Positions 1 to 10,902 of a stretch of 64,000 nt of DNA are shown in pieces. The DNA lies in NCBI GenBank assembly GCA_905116865.2, contig CAJHNH020004957.1, positions 195,371 through 259,370 of the forward strand, in the 5' to 3' direction. Position 1 is the stretch's first letter, and every line of letters starts with the position of its first letter. The position numbers and the translations under genes were made by a program. The notes under the pieces are model-generated. The model was given only the letters and a program-made list of their open reading frames with translations. It had not been told where the DNA came from and made no database searches. This DNA comes from Candidula unifasciata (Eukaryota > Mollusca > Gastropoda > Stylommatophora > Geomitridae).

Positions 1-870
1 CGCCTACGAACTACAAACCCCTAGACAAGCTTGCTTATCTCCCCGTCATGTAGAGTTAACGTGGCGCTAAGTGACTGTTTCTCTCACGGGGCGTTTATCA
101 TTTGCATTGTATCTGGCACGCTCATGATCAGATTTCTCCAGGGACCACTGCTCTATAGTGTGCTGCTCGTCTCTTTGAACCCGTGTCCTCATGGGTTGTT
201 CCTTGCAGAATTTGCTTTGCAATTGCCGCTGAGATCTTTCTGAAGCTTCCCACTGCGGGCCCAGTTCTCAATGAGATGACTGAACCATCACGTAATTCTG
301 GTATATGGGGATACCTTGATGCAGCTATGAGGAAAATGATTACCTAAAGGTTAACTTATTCAAGGAGTCCAATAAAAACAAATGATTGGAAAAGGGGGGG
401 GGGGGTGGAGGATGGCTCAGACATCTTATAAATTTGCTGGTTGTGGGTGGGGGGGGGGGGGAGCAGGTTGGTTAAGTGGCTTAAGTCAATGACTGGTGTC
501 CCACGAAAACGTCACACAAATGCGGTGAGCACCAAGTGTTACATTCTGGTAATCTGGTAATCCTAGTTTCAGCTTCATAGCAAACGGGTCACCCCATAGT
601 TGCTCCGCTCCTGAGCCAACCAAAAACACACGTAGCTCACAGTGTCACGCCATGCACTCAACTCAGAAGCTGGGCGACGAAACTATATCCTTTCAGTCTA
701 CAAATGGAGCAGAAATATGTCGAAGCGCTGTTACTTCCACACATTCAGACTTAATGTGCATTAAAAATATTCAAGAAAACCAAGCAGAGCCTGACTTCCG
801 CCATTGTAGATGGATACAAGACGTTGAAGGTGCAATAGCTGTGAAAGCATACAGGACTGGAGAACTGGCT
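1..870. other. no recognisable gene or repeat family
   Basis: Mixed-composition DNA with two poly(G) runs near 396-406 and 450-460. A 95-codon open frame at 652-939 runs into the 40-bp tandem array and shows no domain or splice context, so I do not call it a gene. Confidence 0.5.
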
Positions 871-1150
871 GTTTTCCTTTATTTCTATTCGCTTCCTTAT
901 TTCACATGGAGTCTTCCTTTATTCCCATTGGCTTCCTGATTTCACATGGAGTCTTCCTTTGTTCTCATTTGCTTCCTTATTTCACATCACGTTTTCCTTT
1001 ACTTCCATTTGCTTCCTGATTTCATATCGAGTCTTCCTTTATTCCTATTCGCTTCCTGATTTCATATCGAGTCTTCCTTTATTCCTATTCGCTTCCTGAT
1101 TTCATATCAAGTTTTCTTTTACTCCTATTCCCTTCGTGATTTCACATCAG
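871..1150. repeat. 40-bp minisatellite, 7 copies
   Basis: Seven tandem units begin at 871, 911, 951, 991, 1031, 1071 and 1111, each starting GTYTTCCTTT and ending in TTCACATC or TTCATATC. Copies 5 and 6 are nearly identical, the outer ones diverged. The sequence after 1150 carries looser AGAAGRTCTCACAGA-type repeats to about 1240. Confidence 0.9.
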
Positions 1151-2069
1151 TAGAAGTCACAGATTATATGAAACTAATTTCTTTAGAAGGTCTCACAGAT
1201 TAACAGCATTAGAAGATCTCACAGACATTAGAGGTTCACTGATTACAATAAAAATATTTAAAAAACTAGCAACAATGGAAGGTTGGTGATTGCAGAAACA
1301 AACATCTCTAGAAGACCACAAACTAAATAAACCTGGCATCAAAGAAACCAAGACTCTACCTGGGACTGAGAATCACCCCCCCCCCCCCACACGCCCCCCC
1401 CCCCACCCCGACCCGCCATCCCTCCCCAAAAAGCAAGGACTAAAATGGAACTTAACATCACCATTGGCTAAGAGATTACAAATCCACAGCTGGCCTCGAA
1501 AGGAAAACACCGTCTGAATACATGGAAACAATTGGAGGGAAAAAGAACTGTCGCAACATTGTATTAGAATGCAGACAGACGAACTAGCCACGGCCATGTA
1601 TTCCGGCGAGGTGCTCACGTAATTGTGACGTCTGCTACGCGTCCTGCAGAGAAAAATGGTTCGGACCAAGAAAAAATAAACAGACCTACCGACATCGCGT
1701 GACTGTTTGGCTGTAGTCTTGAACATACTGGCGCTGAGGGAAACGAGAGGGGGGGGGGGGAGCATTTGGGTGGAGGCAAAGCCCAGAACCGATGGGTCGA
1801 TAGAACGTTAAGTATGTCGAATCAGCAACAGTGACAACAACAACAACAAATGTTCATACAAGTATGTTCAGATACTGTAAACGAGATTGTGCATTAAACT
1901 TTAAACCACAGTGTGGACATCAGTTGAATTATGTAAATGACAGACAGACCGACCGACCGACCGACCAACTGATGGGTAGAAAGGTTGGCAGACAGACAGA
2001 AAGACAATCAGATATGTTGCATAGTCTTCCTCCATTTTAATATGTACCATCACTGTACCCATATGTTAT
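1151..2069. other. AT-rich DNA with C runs and a GACC run
   Basis: Holds poly(C) runs at about 1377-1403, poly(G) at 1749-1761 and a short (GACC)n tract at about 1946-1966. No coding potential recognised. Confidence 0.5.
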
Positions 2070-2077
2070 CTTTCTCT

Positions 2078-2164
<87 letters not shown>

Positions 2165-2165
2165 C
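2070..2165. repeat. (TC)n microsatellite
   Basis: Long CT dinucleotide array with one or two interruptions, followed by a looser CT-rich skirt to about 2210. Confidence 0.95.
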
Positions 2166-2404
2166 ACACATCTTCTCTATATCTCTCGTCTCTCATTTCT
2201 CTCTCTCTAAACTGCATTTTTCATTTTTTAAATTAAATTTAATTTTTGGGATTGTAGCTTGAAAGTGACCTTGTGTTTCCAAAAATCCCTATACAAATGC
2301 GGATTCAATAGAAGCATATTCCCCGAAACATCATTTCAAAACTATAAAACCGGTTATATTTAAGGCACCTAGGTAGGTATCTGTTGTGCTGTGTGAAAAA
2401 AAAT

Positions 2405-2640
2405 CATGTTCAACCAGCATCCCTGAAGGGACAGCTTTAGGTTATAAATGTGATTAGGTTATTTGCGCTATTTAAAGTGGCTAAGCATTTGCACGCCACA
2501 AAGAGCCATGAAAAGGATTCCTGCAGTGTAGATGCGATCTGAAGAGACAGACCCAAGTACTGTCCCAACCGCCGACGACGTCGTCTACCGGCGAGCCACT
2601 TTGCGATCTGGTCACCGATATGTATTTGGGAAACCAGCCG
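2405..2640 (+). repeat. dispersed repeat E, copy 1
   Basis: Shares its whole length with copies at 18196-18415 (-), 22375-22950 (+, split), 28990-29215 (+), 45655-45850 (+) and 46515-46690 (+). Landmarks are GTTCAACCAGC, AGGTTATAATTGTGACTAGG, AGCCATGAAAAGGACTC, GACAGACCCAAATACTGTC and a GC-rich end with CTACCGGCGAGCCA. No tRNA boxes or ORF found, so the class is unresolved. Confidence 0.75.
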
Positions 2641-2755
2641 AGTGTGGAGTTACCTACTGTCCTGTGTCGACAATAGTAAAGATGATGTATAATATCTTGA
2701 ACGTACAAGGCAAACGGCTCACGCCCACTTGATAACGTCCAGATAAAAACTCTTG

Positions 2756-2757
<2 letters not shown>

Positions 2758-2810
<53 letters not shown>
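2758..2810. repeat. (CA)n microsatellite
   Basis: About 25 CA units, uninterrupted. Confidence 0.95.
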
Positions 2811-2814
<4 letters not shown>

Positions 2815-3036
2815 TGTTCCGGAGATAAAATATGAACAGGAAGAGTAATTTGTTTTCTCTGTGATTTATAGATAATTAACACAGAGAGGACGTGGCCATC
2901 GCTCAGTGATGCCTTCGGCTCCTGCACATTGCCGCATCGGAATTTGGATCTGCTCAAAGACTATAGTTTTGCTGTAAACAGATAAATGGCAATCAGTGCA
3001 CGACAAGGTGAGGAGGATAAAAGATGGAGAAGACGA

Positions 3037-3168
3037 AGAAGAAGAAGAAGAAGAAGAAGAAGAAGAAGAAGAAGAAGAAGAAGAAGAAGAAGAAGAAGAA
3101 GAAGAAGAAGAAGAAGAAGAAGAAGAAGAAGAAGAAGAAGAAGAAGAAGAAGAAGAAGAAGAAGAAGC
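3037..3168. repeat. (GAA)n microsatellite
   Basis: Over 40 perfect GAA units on the + strand, followed by a short (CAG)n stretch at 3170-3186. It abuts the pogo/Tigger-like end at 3187. Translations of this tract in every frame are homopolymers and are not genes. Confidence 0.95.
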
Positions 3169-3186
3169 ACCAGCAGCAGCAGCAGC

Positions 3187-3250
3187 GTTTCGCTTAACGA
3201 GTATGATTCTAGAACGAATTATGCTCGTTAAGCGAGGTTCCACTGTACTA
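3187..3250 (-). mobile_element. pogo/Tigger-like DNA transposon terminus
   Basis: Read on the minus strand from 3250, the terminus starts TACAGTGGAACCTCGCTTAA. It contains an inverted pair of CGCTTAACGAG around an AATTCGTTCTAGAATC loop, the usual arrangement of pogo/Tigger ends. The outer end sits at a TA inside a LINE coding fragment, as expected for TA-targeting transposases. Only one end is seen; the GAA array begins where the body should continue. Confidence 0.6.
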
Positions 3251-3251
3251 A

Positions 3252-3445
3252 AGATGCCCCGCGTCCGATGCACCCATCTGGAGATCATCAGCCACATCCT
3301 GCACACATCTTCTCTTTGGCCTTCCTCTTCCTCTCTTCCCAGGCATATACTCCTCCATTTTTGTTCTCTCTGAACTTTCGTGACCTTTCAGGTGACCAAA
3401 ATATTTCAATTTTCTGTGTTTTATTGTCTTTAGTAGCCAACCTTC
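3252..3445 (-). pseudogene. LINE RT C-terminal fragment (family O)
   Basis: The minus-strand frame reads RKLKYFGHLKGHESSER, then PGKRGRGRPKRR and QDVADDLQM. This is the typical post-RT tail of RTE-like LINEs (KYFGHxxR followed by a GKRxRGRPxxR block). The frame stops where the pogo-like end begins, so the LINE was interrupted by that insertion. The same C-terminal pattern recurs at 49452-49675. It is a dead fragment: no catalytic RT motifs and no 3' end. Confidence 0.65.
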
Positions 3446-3489
3446 CTCAATATTCAGTTCTTAAAGTATGTGTGCAGAACAAAGGGAAT

Positions 3490-3790
3490 TAAATGGTATG
3501 ACTGAATCATTAAAATGAAGCTTTGGGAGAGAACTAAGCTAATTCCGGTGAATCAGGCGGTAAAGAAAAGACGCTGGTTTAAGACAAGGTTGAGAAAAAC
3601 CGGGGAAAAGCATATCTGTCACCCACAAGGGCATAGAAATAAAGGCAGAACAAAAACACACAAAGAAGAAAAATACAGATTCAAGTTAAAAAGATAGAGA
3701 GGTGAACAAGGGGTGAGCTGTATGTGAAAGCAAAGTTTGACGACCTGGCATGAGTTAATTGAGGGCCTATGGTCCACTGTTGACTTAAGT
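3490..3790 (+). pseudogene. LINE C-terminal fragment (second RTE-like family)
   Basis: The plus strand reads LWERTKLIPVNQAVKKRRW, then a degraded GHTLRK-type block and, near 3745-3775, a decayed WRELVEGL-type ending (TGGCATGAGTTAATTGAGGG, with in-frame stops). The same ending is found, better preserved, on the minus strand at 15095-15770. It is followed immediately by a SINE-A copy. Frameshifts and stops show it is inactive. Confidence 0.5.
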
Positions 3791-3797
3791 ATTGTTT

Positions 3798-4016
3798 AAG
3801 AACTTGAGTTCTGCTTGCACATCCGTTTGACATATCGGACTTTCTGTATGCAGGCTGTTGGTCCCTTGCCTCTTAGGCAGAACCTTTTTTAACTTTGAAG
3901 GAAACGAAATAATTATTCGTCTTTTACGACATGCTTGTAAGAGACCAGTGGTGCTATTTTCCCTCCCCCTTCCTCTCACATCCCGCCATGAAGTGAAGAC
4001 CCCGAACCCACGCCAA
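3798..4016 (-). mobile_element. SINE-A copy 1
   Basis: Reads on the minus strand with the family landmarks GTGGGTTC, CATGTCGTAAAAG, CTGCCTAAGAGGCAAGG, CAGCCTG and a GTGCAAGCAGAACTCAAG-type block. The 3' end with the GAA tail is missing. It lies directly after the LINE fragment at 3490-3790. Confidence 0.75.
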
Positions 4017-4545
4017 GGGAAGCATTTCTTTTTTAATGACCCGTTATTGAACAAAATCACGATATCCTGACTATCCCCCGGTGCGTCGACTTTTCATGCA
4101 CAATCTGACGCTAACTACTTTACGACACCACGCTGTGACCGCACCGCCCCTCAGACTATCTTTCTACTGACGTCACCAGCAAGGGCAACAACCATTTCAT
4201 ATCTTCGCTGGCGTCTGCTGTTCTCCAACCTGTTACTTGTCAAACACAACCTGTGTCTAGCAGGCGTACACGGGTTATGTTCCCTTTGTTGTTACGTTTC
4301 CATTTTCTTTTGGCAAGATTCTTGTGTTCTAAGTCTGCGCACGAACTCCTGCAGCTTTTAATTCTTCAGGAGGCTGTATGTTGCTGTATTACATTTAAAA
4401 AATAGAAGTGGTGGTTCCCCCGTGTGTTTTGTGTGGTATTATTTTAAGAAAAGAAGAGCACACCTACTCCCCGCCAACTCCTGTTTTCGAAAATATGAAG
4501 AAAAGATATAAAACCGAACGAAAAGTATATTAGCAATCTTCACAA
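4017..4545. other. no recognisable feature
   Basis: Unique-looking, moderately AT-rich sequence. No ORF with protein-like composition and no repeat shared with the rest of the window. Confidence 0.4.
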
Positions 4546-4625
4546 TATAACTAATACACACAAAACGTGGACGTTGTGGCTATGGAGCTTTCATCAGCAC
4601 ATACACAAATCAAACAACACCACAC
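4546..4625 (-). repeat. CTGATGA/AACGT motif repeat (family P), copy 1
   Basis: Minus strand contains GTGCTGATGAAAGCT, a short spacer and CACAACGTCCACGTTTTGTG. Related cores with GAAACGTT or GAAACATT occur at about 5290-5360, 6815-6885, 40755-40920 and 53395-53470. This is a degenerate dispersed repeat that resembles a hammerhead-like core; the ribozyme reading is inference. Confidence 0.35.
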
Positions 4626-4883
4626 AAATACACAAAATCACTTAGCTGGTATCTCGAAGCAGCCGGGTCGATGACTTCTTAGCAGACTGCCGAGACACGT
4701 GGGCCAGGGAAATAAATAACCCCCGAGGAGTGCGTGGTGCCGGGAGCCATAACTGAGGGAGGCGGGGGGTGTTCGAAAGTGCTTAAATTTATATCTTTCC
4801 ATGGTTCTGTTTTGTGACGAAATGAAGTTTTGTGTGTCTGCCCACGCTTTAACTCTTTCTTACTTGCTATTTAAACAAATACA

Positions 4884-5173
4884 TTCCCCGTGTGGGTTCC
4901 GGGGCCCCATCGTGGGGAAAATAAGAATAGACCCTCTGCCTACCCAAAAGCATGTCGTAAGAGTCGACTAATTGGGGAGCTTCTTTTGAAGTCGGAGTGC
5001 ATCTGCCTGAGAGGCAAGGAACCAACAGTCTGGTTCAAGTGAATCAGATCTGTAAAACTGATGCACACGCAACACTCAGGTTCTGGAGCAGGACTGCAGT
5101 TCAGAAGTGGACGAACAACCAGAACTTTCCGCCAGAGTGTACAGCTGGTGAACGCGAAGAAGAAGAAGAAGAA
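4884..5173 (+). mobile_element. SINE-A copy 2, full length
   Basis: One of the most complete copies: GTGTGGGTTCCGGGGCC start, CATGTCGTAAGAGTCGACTA, CTGCCTGAGAGGCAAGGAA, GATCTGTAAAACTGATGC, GAAGTGGACGAACAACC and CAGCTGGTGAACGCGAAG end. A short (GAA) tail follows at 5154-5172. The tail type is the clue to how the large GAA arrays arose. No clear tRNA boxes were found, so its promoter origin is unresolved. Confidence 0.85.
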
Positions 5174-5383
5174 ACAAATACATGTAGGCCATCATTAATC
5201 ACCAGGTTCGTTATAGAACGTCGCTCTCCTGACGGCATACATAGAATTCCAGAGAAATTTCACTTAAAAGCTCAACAAAATGGGAAAGCAGAAAAACAGG
5301 CACAAAACAACACAAATAACGTAACGTTTCGGCCGGGCAGCCTTTGTCAAACTACACACAAATAACAACGAGGAGAGGAGAGT

Positions 5384-5480
5384 ATACAGATCTCTAAGGG
5401 GTGACGTGAGCAACGTTGCTCACGTCACCCCTTAGAGATCTGTATCTCTCCTCACGTCACCCCTTAGAGATCTGTATACC
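5384..5480. repeat. 62-bp perfect palindrome plus third half-copy
   Basis: Positions 5384-5445 read identically on both strands, centred on AACGTT at 5412-5417, with no spacer. A third partial copy of the arm (CACGTCACCCCTTAGAG block) follows at 5453-5478 after a 7-bp spacer. Each arm carries TGACGTGA, a CRE-like octamer variant. It can form a 31-bp-stem hairpin. Confidence 0.95.
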
Positions 5481-5539
5481 ACCACCCCTCCCCCTTTCAA
5501 TGAGGCATCACACCGCCTAAACTTGATTATCGATAATTG

Positions 5540-5680
5540 ACAGCTTACAGCAGTGCACATGTGCACACACACACAACACAACACACACTCGCACACATAC
5601 AAAACACACACGCGAACACACACACATATCAGACACACACACACGCACACAAAACACACACGCACACACACAAAACACAT
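5540..5680. repeat. imperfect (CA)n tract
   Basis: Interrupted CA repeats with CACG and AAAC variants. Confidence 0.9.
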
Positions 5681-6128
5681 CATTTCTTTGCATACCGTCT
5701 GTGTCTTATTCCCGTAAGACATTTCGCTCCTTATGTATGAAACAATCTCCTAGATACGCCTTTATGTCTCGAGGAACATTTTCTTAACCTTTTGATAATT
5801 TCCTTTCTTAAATGATATTGTCTTAGATCTTTTATGTCGCTGCATTTGCGTTCTTCTTCTTATCTTCTGCGTTCAAAAGCTGTTAGCCACTAATTTATTA
5901 TAAGCAAATGCCCCATGTGTGGATTCTGGGACCTTGTGGGGGTAGGGAAGGGGAGGGGTTGGGGTAAGGGAGAAAAGACTCACTGCTCCCCGTAATAAGC
6001 GTGTCGTAAGAGCAGACTAATTAATGGCAGGAGTACCTCTGCCTGCGAGTCAACGAGTCAGCAGTCAGCATTAAAGTAAGCTAGATGTCTGAAACGGAAG
6101 TGCATGCAGAACTCATCGCGAGGTTCAG

Positions 6129-6269
6129 CAGTAAGATCAAACAGGTCTAAGGAAATTCCCGTTTTGTTAGGCCGGTCTATGGCCGGCCTATGCTCACCGT
6201 TATTTTTGAGTAAATTTAAACACAAATTAAACTACGATTTAATTAACTTTCAACATATTTTATTGAATA

Positions 6270-6349
<80 letters not shown>

Positions 6350-6529
6350 TTTCTAATGGCTCTCTTATTTATCCTAATAAAGATAAATCATTCAAAAAAA
6401 TATGTTGCAATGAAATTAAACTGTAGTTTAATTTGTGTATAAATTTACTTGATGACAATGGTGAGCACAGACCGACCGTGGATTGGCCTAACAAAACGGG
6501 AATTTCCGTAGACCTGTTTGGCCTTACTG
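6129..6529. mobile_element. 401-bp MITE with about 120-bp TIRs
   Basis: The left arm begins CAGTAAGATCAAACAGGTCT and the right arm, reverse complemented, begins CAGTAAGGCCAAACAGGTCT. Similarity continues for about 120 bp through AATTCCCGTTTTGTTAGGCC, GCTCACC and ACAAATTAAACTAC. The centre is a pure (ATT)n microsatellite. The ends may extend to about 6115 and 6551; a candidate TSD is AACTC, but this is not secure. No ORF; superfamily unassigned. Confidence 0.85.
6274..6347. repeat. (ATT)n microsatellite in the MITE loop
   Basis: About 24 perfect ATT units forming the single-stranded loop of the MITE hairpin. Confidence 0.95.
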
Positions 6530-6645
6530 CTTGAGCTGGCCGTGCCGAAACTCGAGCTCTGGAACAAGACCAAAGTCCAGTAGTGACCTGACAACCATAA
6601 TTTCCACCCGAGATTACAACTGGTGAACGCTAAGAAAAGGAAGAG

Positions 6646-9214
6646 AATTAACATCACAATTCACCCGGCAGATCTTGGCCATTTAACTGAATCCAGCCAA
6701 CAGAAACCTAGCAAACGGCCCGCGGATCATTAACAACTGTTTTTGCAACATTCTGGCTTCTGAGTAAATTTAGCTTAATAGCCCTACTAAGATGCTTGTT
6801 TAGCTAGCCGTTTGCTTCGGTAAGGACTGTCTGCTCGAAACGTTTTGTTTCATTTAATTTGTGTCAGTTTTTTTCCTTCCGTTGAGATATCTGGTTGATA
6901 CATTATGTGTGTGCGTATAAAAAAATAGAAGGTAAAGTCGGGAGATGTGAACCAGCATCATTACACACGGTTATAAACCATAAGTGCTCTGCCACCAGTA
7001 CGGACAGCTGATAAGAAACTGTCCGCCTGTGTCGCCGTTCGCACGTAACTCTGTAGCTGTGACAATACGCTCGGTGACTTCAGAATGTCTTTCCTCAACC
7101 TACTTTTATTTGTGTGTATTTTGAAGTATACAGACAAATAGGAATTTGGATACATCCTTAATCTAAATAGGATGACCACATCACACCTTTAATTCTCCTG
7201 GACCGTTGGTCATATCAAATACTGAAACTTTTCCCCAGTTGTTAAGTGTTGAGGTACAGAGATAAGACTGACCAAGCAGACTTACTGACTGGAGATTTGC
7301 GCACCATTTGTTGGTGTCAGATAGTTATTCCCCCTGCCAGATCTTCAGGAACAGATAACAAGGGCTAATTGCCATTATCTCCCCCTGAGGTTACCTAACT
7401 CGAAGGCAGGTCCGACGGTCACTATTGACATAGTGAGCGGAAAGTGTTGGCAGAAGAATTGACAAAGTCGGATTTTATTGTGATGGCAGGTGAAGTAGGC
7501 CGGAGGTGTGACTTGTCTTATTTGCTCTGGTCAGATGAATTGACCAGGAGATCCTAGCGTGGGAATTTAAACAAGTGTTGTACAGCTCTGACTGACAGCG
7601 AATAAACTTACCCACAGGGGAGGAGCTGTGGCATCCTTGAATGAGAATGATTTTAGGCGTAATGTAGGAGGAGCTTGATAAAAGTTATAAAGTGGTGAAC
7701 TTAAGGTCTGGTAAATGAGATCCTGTCCAGCACATGCCATCTGTTGGGCTTAACCTAAGCTTGAGACAGAACTTTTGGCATTGTGGTTTCATTTTTCCAG
7801 GTAAGATCGAAATTAGGTTCAAATCTATATTTTATGATAGAGATCTAACTGTCTTTTTACACAAGTGTGTGTCTTCATCACTTTGTAGTACTCCTAGGCG
7901 GACATTTCTTCATTCTCGTAGGGCACTGTCACATTGCTTTATTTCCTATTTGATAGTGTCATGAATGTTTTTCGTGTACATGTGTTTCAATGTTGTAAAA
8001 CCTAAGTGTTGTTGTTGCCATTGAAATTTAATGAACTATCATGTTTTTGAAATCACAAGCGTGAAGATAACTTTGGCAATCTTTTCACGTGTGGTTAATG
8101 TGAATCTGTATTACATACAGCTAACACACTGAAATGTGTTTAACTCTCGGGAGGCTAATGCGGAGATTGATCCCGGAGAGTAAATCCACGAGTTTTCTTA
8201 TTCGATTCGCCTCAGAAATATTGTTAGCTTTCTGGGCGCGTCGATTGTTCCAAGCATAGATTCCAGAACGGGTTCTGTCTGACTGATTGTCATTTGAGTC
8301 TGTACGAGAGATGGCACCTGACGTAGAAGACTTGACTATCATTACAGGACGTGTAGAGGAAGGCAGAAGATGTAACAGTTGGAATGTGAGACATAAGCCC
8401 TTCCAAATTGGACAGGAGTGAATGTGAGCATGAGGGAGAGATGAAATGTTTTATTTAAATAAACATGCTTGATGTTAGTATAATATACATGCTTAGTGTA
8501 CATCTAGAGCAGATACTACAAATATGCGCTTGTTTCTTCATTCTCCAGTTCCCACATTGGGCAGGGACTAGTAGGCATCCATTATTTTCCGACCGTCGAG
8601 TGTAACGACCTGCAGAAAGCAGTGAGGACGACAAACTGGAAAAGATAGGCAGGGTCTCAAGCCGAGAACTGTCCTGACGGTGAATTCTCCTACTAGGAGT
8701 TAAGTATATGTACAAACTGTCATCAATCACACTCCATCAACTCTACTAGCCTAAACAAGTTCATTTTATTTTAATTTCGATTTATTCAAATAAATCATGT
8801 GTGATGAGTTTCATGATAGTTGAGTAAATTGTGTACTTAGGTTCAAGTGTCTTTGTGCATATTAGTTTACTTCAGCTAACAAATATTTAAATCACTTGAT
8901 GGGGGCTTTTAAGTAATGCCAGGAGAGGAGACCAGTCGCAGGGGTTAACTGAGCACCTGGATTATATCACAGTGGGTTTATCCAGATATCTATCTATCCC
9001 TTCTCCTACTCCTGTGGATACAAGTACAGCAACTTTCATTTCATGGAACGAGCCACTCGCTGTTTTCTTGGCTATCCAGGACTGTCTAGGATCAACATAG
9101 CTTAGATAATAGTCCAGTTTCTCACGTGGGTGGGCATTGTTGAGGTTCAAACCCACACCCTCACTATTTCAGTGTATTTACCCACGTGGGCGCGCGACAG
9201 TAGCTACAGCGACG
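6646..9214. other. low-repeat stretch without recognised genes
   Basis: The longest stretch free of obvious repeats in the window. It holds a family P motif at about 6815-6885 (CTCGAAACGTTTTG) and a strong donor-like site CCAG/GTAAGATC at about 7797-7807 preceded by a short open frame from 7734. I could not pair that donor with a convincing acceptor. No protein family recognised. Confidence 0.4.
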
Positions 9215-9375
9215 TTCCTCCATTTACCCCAGAGTGTCACTCTGGTACCCATTTCCTAGAGGCTGGGTGAACCCCAGGAACGCTCGGTTTCGAACACCGA
9301 CCGTGGGCTGCAGCAAGTCGCAGCTGGATTTGAAAGCGAGTCTCCTATCGACTAGGCTAACGCGGCTCCCGTGTG
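9215..9375 (-). mobile_element. tRNA-derived SINE head (family I)
   Basis: Minus strand begins GGGAGCCGCGTTAGCCTAGT (A-box-like TAGCCTAGTCGATAGG), then a B-box-like GGTCGGTGTTCGAAACC, followed by GGGGTTCACCCAGCCTCTAG and AATGGGTACCAGAGTG. This order is that of a tRNA-derived SINE rather than a folding tRNA. Single copy in the window. Confidence 0.55.
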
Positions 9376-9647
9376 TGTGCGTATGTGGGGGGGGAGCAGG
9401 GGGTGGGTATGTGACCATGTGACTTACGCTAGTCATTTTTAGGCAGCTGAACTCTCCCCCAATACCTTCTCCCCCGAAAAAAATTGTCATTCTGCAGTAA
9501 TAATAATAATAACGCTATTGTTTTATTTGCAAATAAACAATATTTAAACCCTATTTGAACCGCCTCAGTAATTGTCTAGGGACGGGAGGACCGAAGGGCA
9601 TAAGCCTTGTTTATTTGTGATATTATTATTTTTATTACAAGGTACGC

Positions 9648-9793
9648 TTCTTTTAGTTCGCCTCATCTCGGGGACTCCTAGACTTCGTGAGGAGTTCCCG
9701 GAAAAGTCCAATAGTCACATTTATACTATTTTTTCCCGGAAACTCCCCACCTAGTCTCGGAATCCCCGAGATAGGATGAACTAGAAGAAAAGA
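9648..9793. mobile_element. palindromic MITE K, copy 1
   Basis: Near-palindromic: the left arm TTCTTTTAGTTCGCCTCATC... and the inverted right arm share the CTCGGGGA, GGGGAGT and CCCGGAAA blocks over about 65 bp with almost no internal sequence. The second copy is at 39929-40159. No ORF. TSD not resolved; GTAC lies next to one end in each copy. Confidence 0.8.
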
Positions 9794-9859
9794 AACTATT
9801 ATTACTGTTATTATTGTACAATTAAACCAGGCTCGAGTCCCTTGAATCCGTTAGTAACC

Positions 9860-9877
9860 CCCCCCCCCCCCCCCCCA
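9860..9877. repeat. poly(C) tract
   Basis: About 18 consecutive C, then ACCCCCCATCCCCCC. Confidence 0.9.
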
Positions 9878-9950
9878 CCCCCCATCCCCCCTAGAATTTC
9901 TAATTGTGTGTAGCATTTTCTTGATATCTTCACACAAAGCTCATTAGTAC

Positions 9951-10469
9951 CAGTTTTGCCACTTTTCTTTGACAAAAAACATCCAAAACAGAGTCAAAAA
10001 TATATAAAAACATCTAAATTTGCGTGAAAAACATCTAGAAAAAACATACAGATGGAAAGAGTCACAAATTACATAGCAATTGATATGACTTACCCTATAG
10101 AATCATGTCCCCATCTTTACTGAAGTCTGCCTTAAAAGATCCACAGGATAAACTTAGCTTGGATGATGAAGTTGAAGCTTTAGATCCAAAATGACTCGGT
10201 ATGCTTTAGCTGTTCCAATTTCTTTTAATACCCAGTCAGGGAGCTGATAAGTGGAACAGCCTTTACCTACTCTTATCAGGTCGAATTTTATTGTTAAGAT
10301 AGTATTTAAGAGGTCAAATTTTATCCTGTTTCTTGGGTTAGATTTGATAAATTCACTTCAAATGGAAAACATCTAGAGAAGCATCTACCATCTAAACGTC
10401 TAAAACGCCTTCTAAATGCAAAGGAAAACATCTAAATCTGGATGTAAAACATCCAAAGTGGCAACACTG
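9951..10469. mobile_element. hAT-type MITE, 519 bp
   Basis: Left end CAGTTTTGCCACTTT and inverted right end CAGTGTTGCCACTTT form the TIRs. The flanking octamers are ATTAGTAC (9943-9950) and ATTAGCAC (10470-10477), an 8-bp TSD with one mismatch. An 8-bp TSD and CAGTGTTGCCA-type ends are typical of hAT elements. Both sub-terminal regions are loaded with AAACATCTA/AAACATCCA motifs, candidate transposase-binding sites. No transposase ORF, hence non-autonomous. Confidence 0.85.
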
Positions 10470-10477
10470 ATTAGCAC

Positions 10478-10902
10478 AGCCTTACATGCCATGGTAGTCA
10501 ACCCAGAGTGACAACAACGTCTAACAAAAAGTGTCGCGGGAAAACCGCCGACAATTGGGAGTCCTATAACAAGGCATTTAGGCTGTCAAATTGTGTACGG
10601 TTGAAAACCTGGTGTGTCTGAAGACAGAAATTACGAGTCCAACCTGCCATTACTTGTCAGTTCTTACCACGGAAAGTTGAGATGCTTGGATGTGATAAAA
10701 TAAAATGAACTTTTTCATAAAGGGCACTTGTACTTTGAAGCCTTCTTCCACAGTGGCAAGTCAGTGTCAGATTACCACAGGGGTAGAGTTGGAGTCGATG
10801 TGTGCGCACCATGCAATTTAGGTACCCTGCGATCAAGTAGGGCTGATTTTTTTTAAATAAAAGTTTGTATTTAATAATATTGTGTGACATGTTCAATAAT
10901 GC
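10478..10902. other. no recognisable feature
   Basis: Unique-looking sequence between the hAT MITE and SINE-B; nothing assigned. Confidence 0.4.

Larger units (their letters stand above)
5911..6645 (+). mobile_element. SINE-A copy 3, split by a MITE
   Basis: The 5' part (5911-6128) carries CCCATGTGTGGATTC, GTGTCGTAAGAG and CTCTGCCTGCGAGTC. The 3' part (6530-6645) carries CTCTGGAACAAGACC, a decayed GAAGTGGAC block and CAACTGGTGAACGCTAAG. The 401-bp inverted-repeat element between them interrupts the SINE, so the SINE is older. Confidence 0.8.

Noticed and set aside
652..939. 95-codon frame as a gene
   Set aside because: Its C-terminal third is the 40-bp minisatellite; no domain, and no splice or promoter context.
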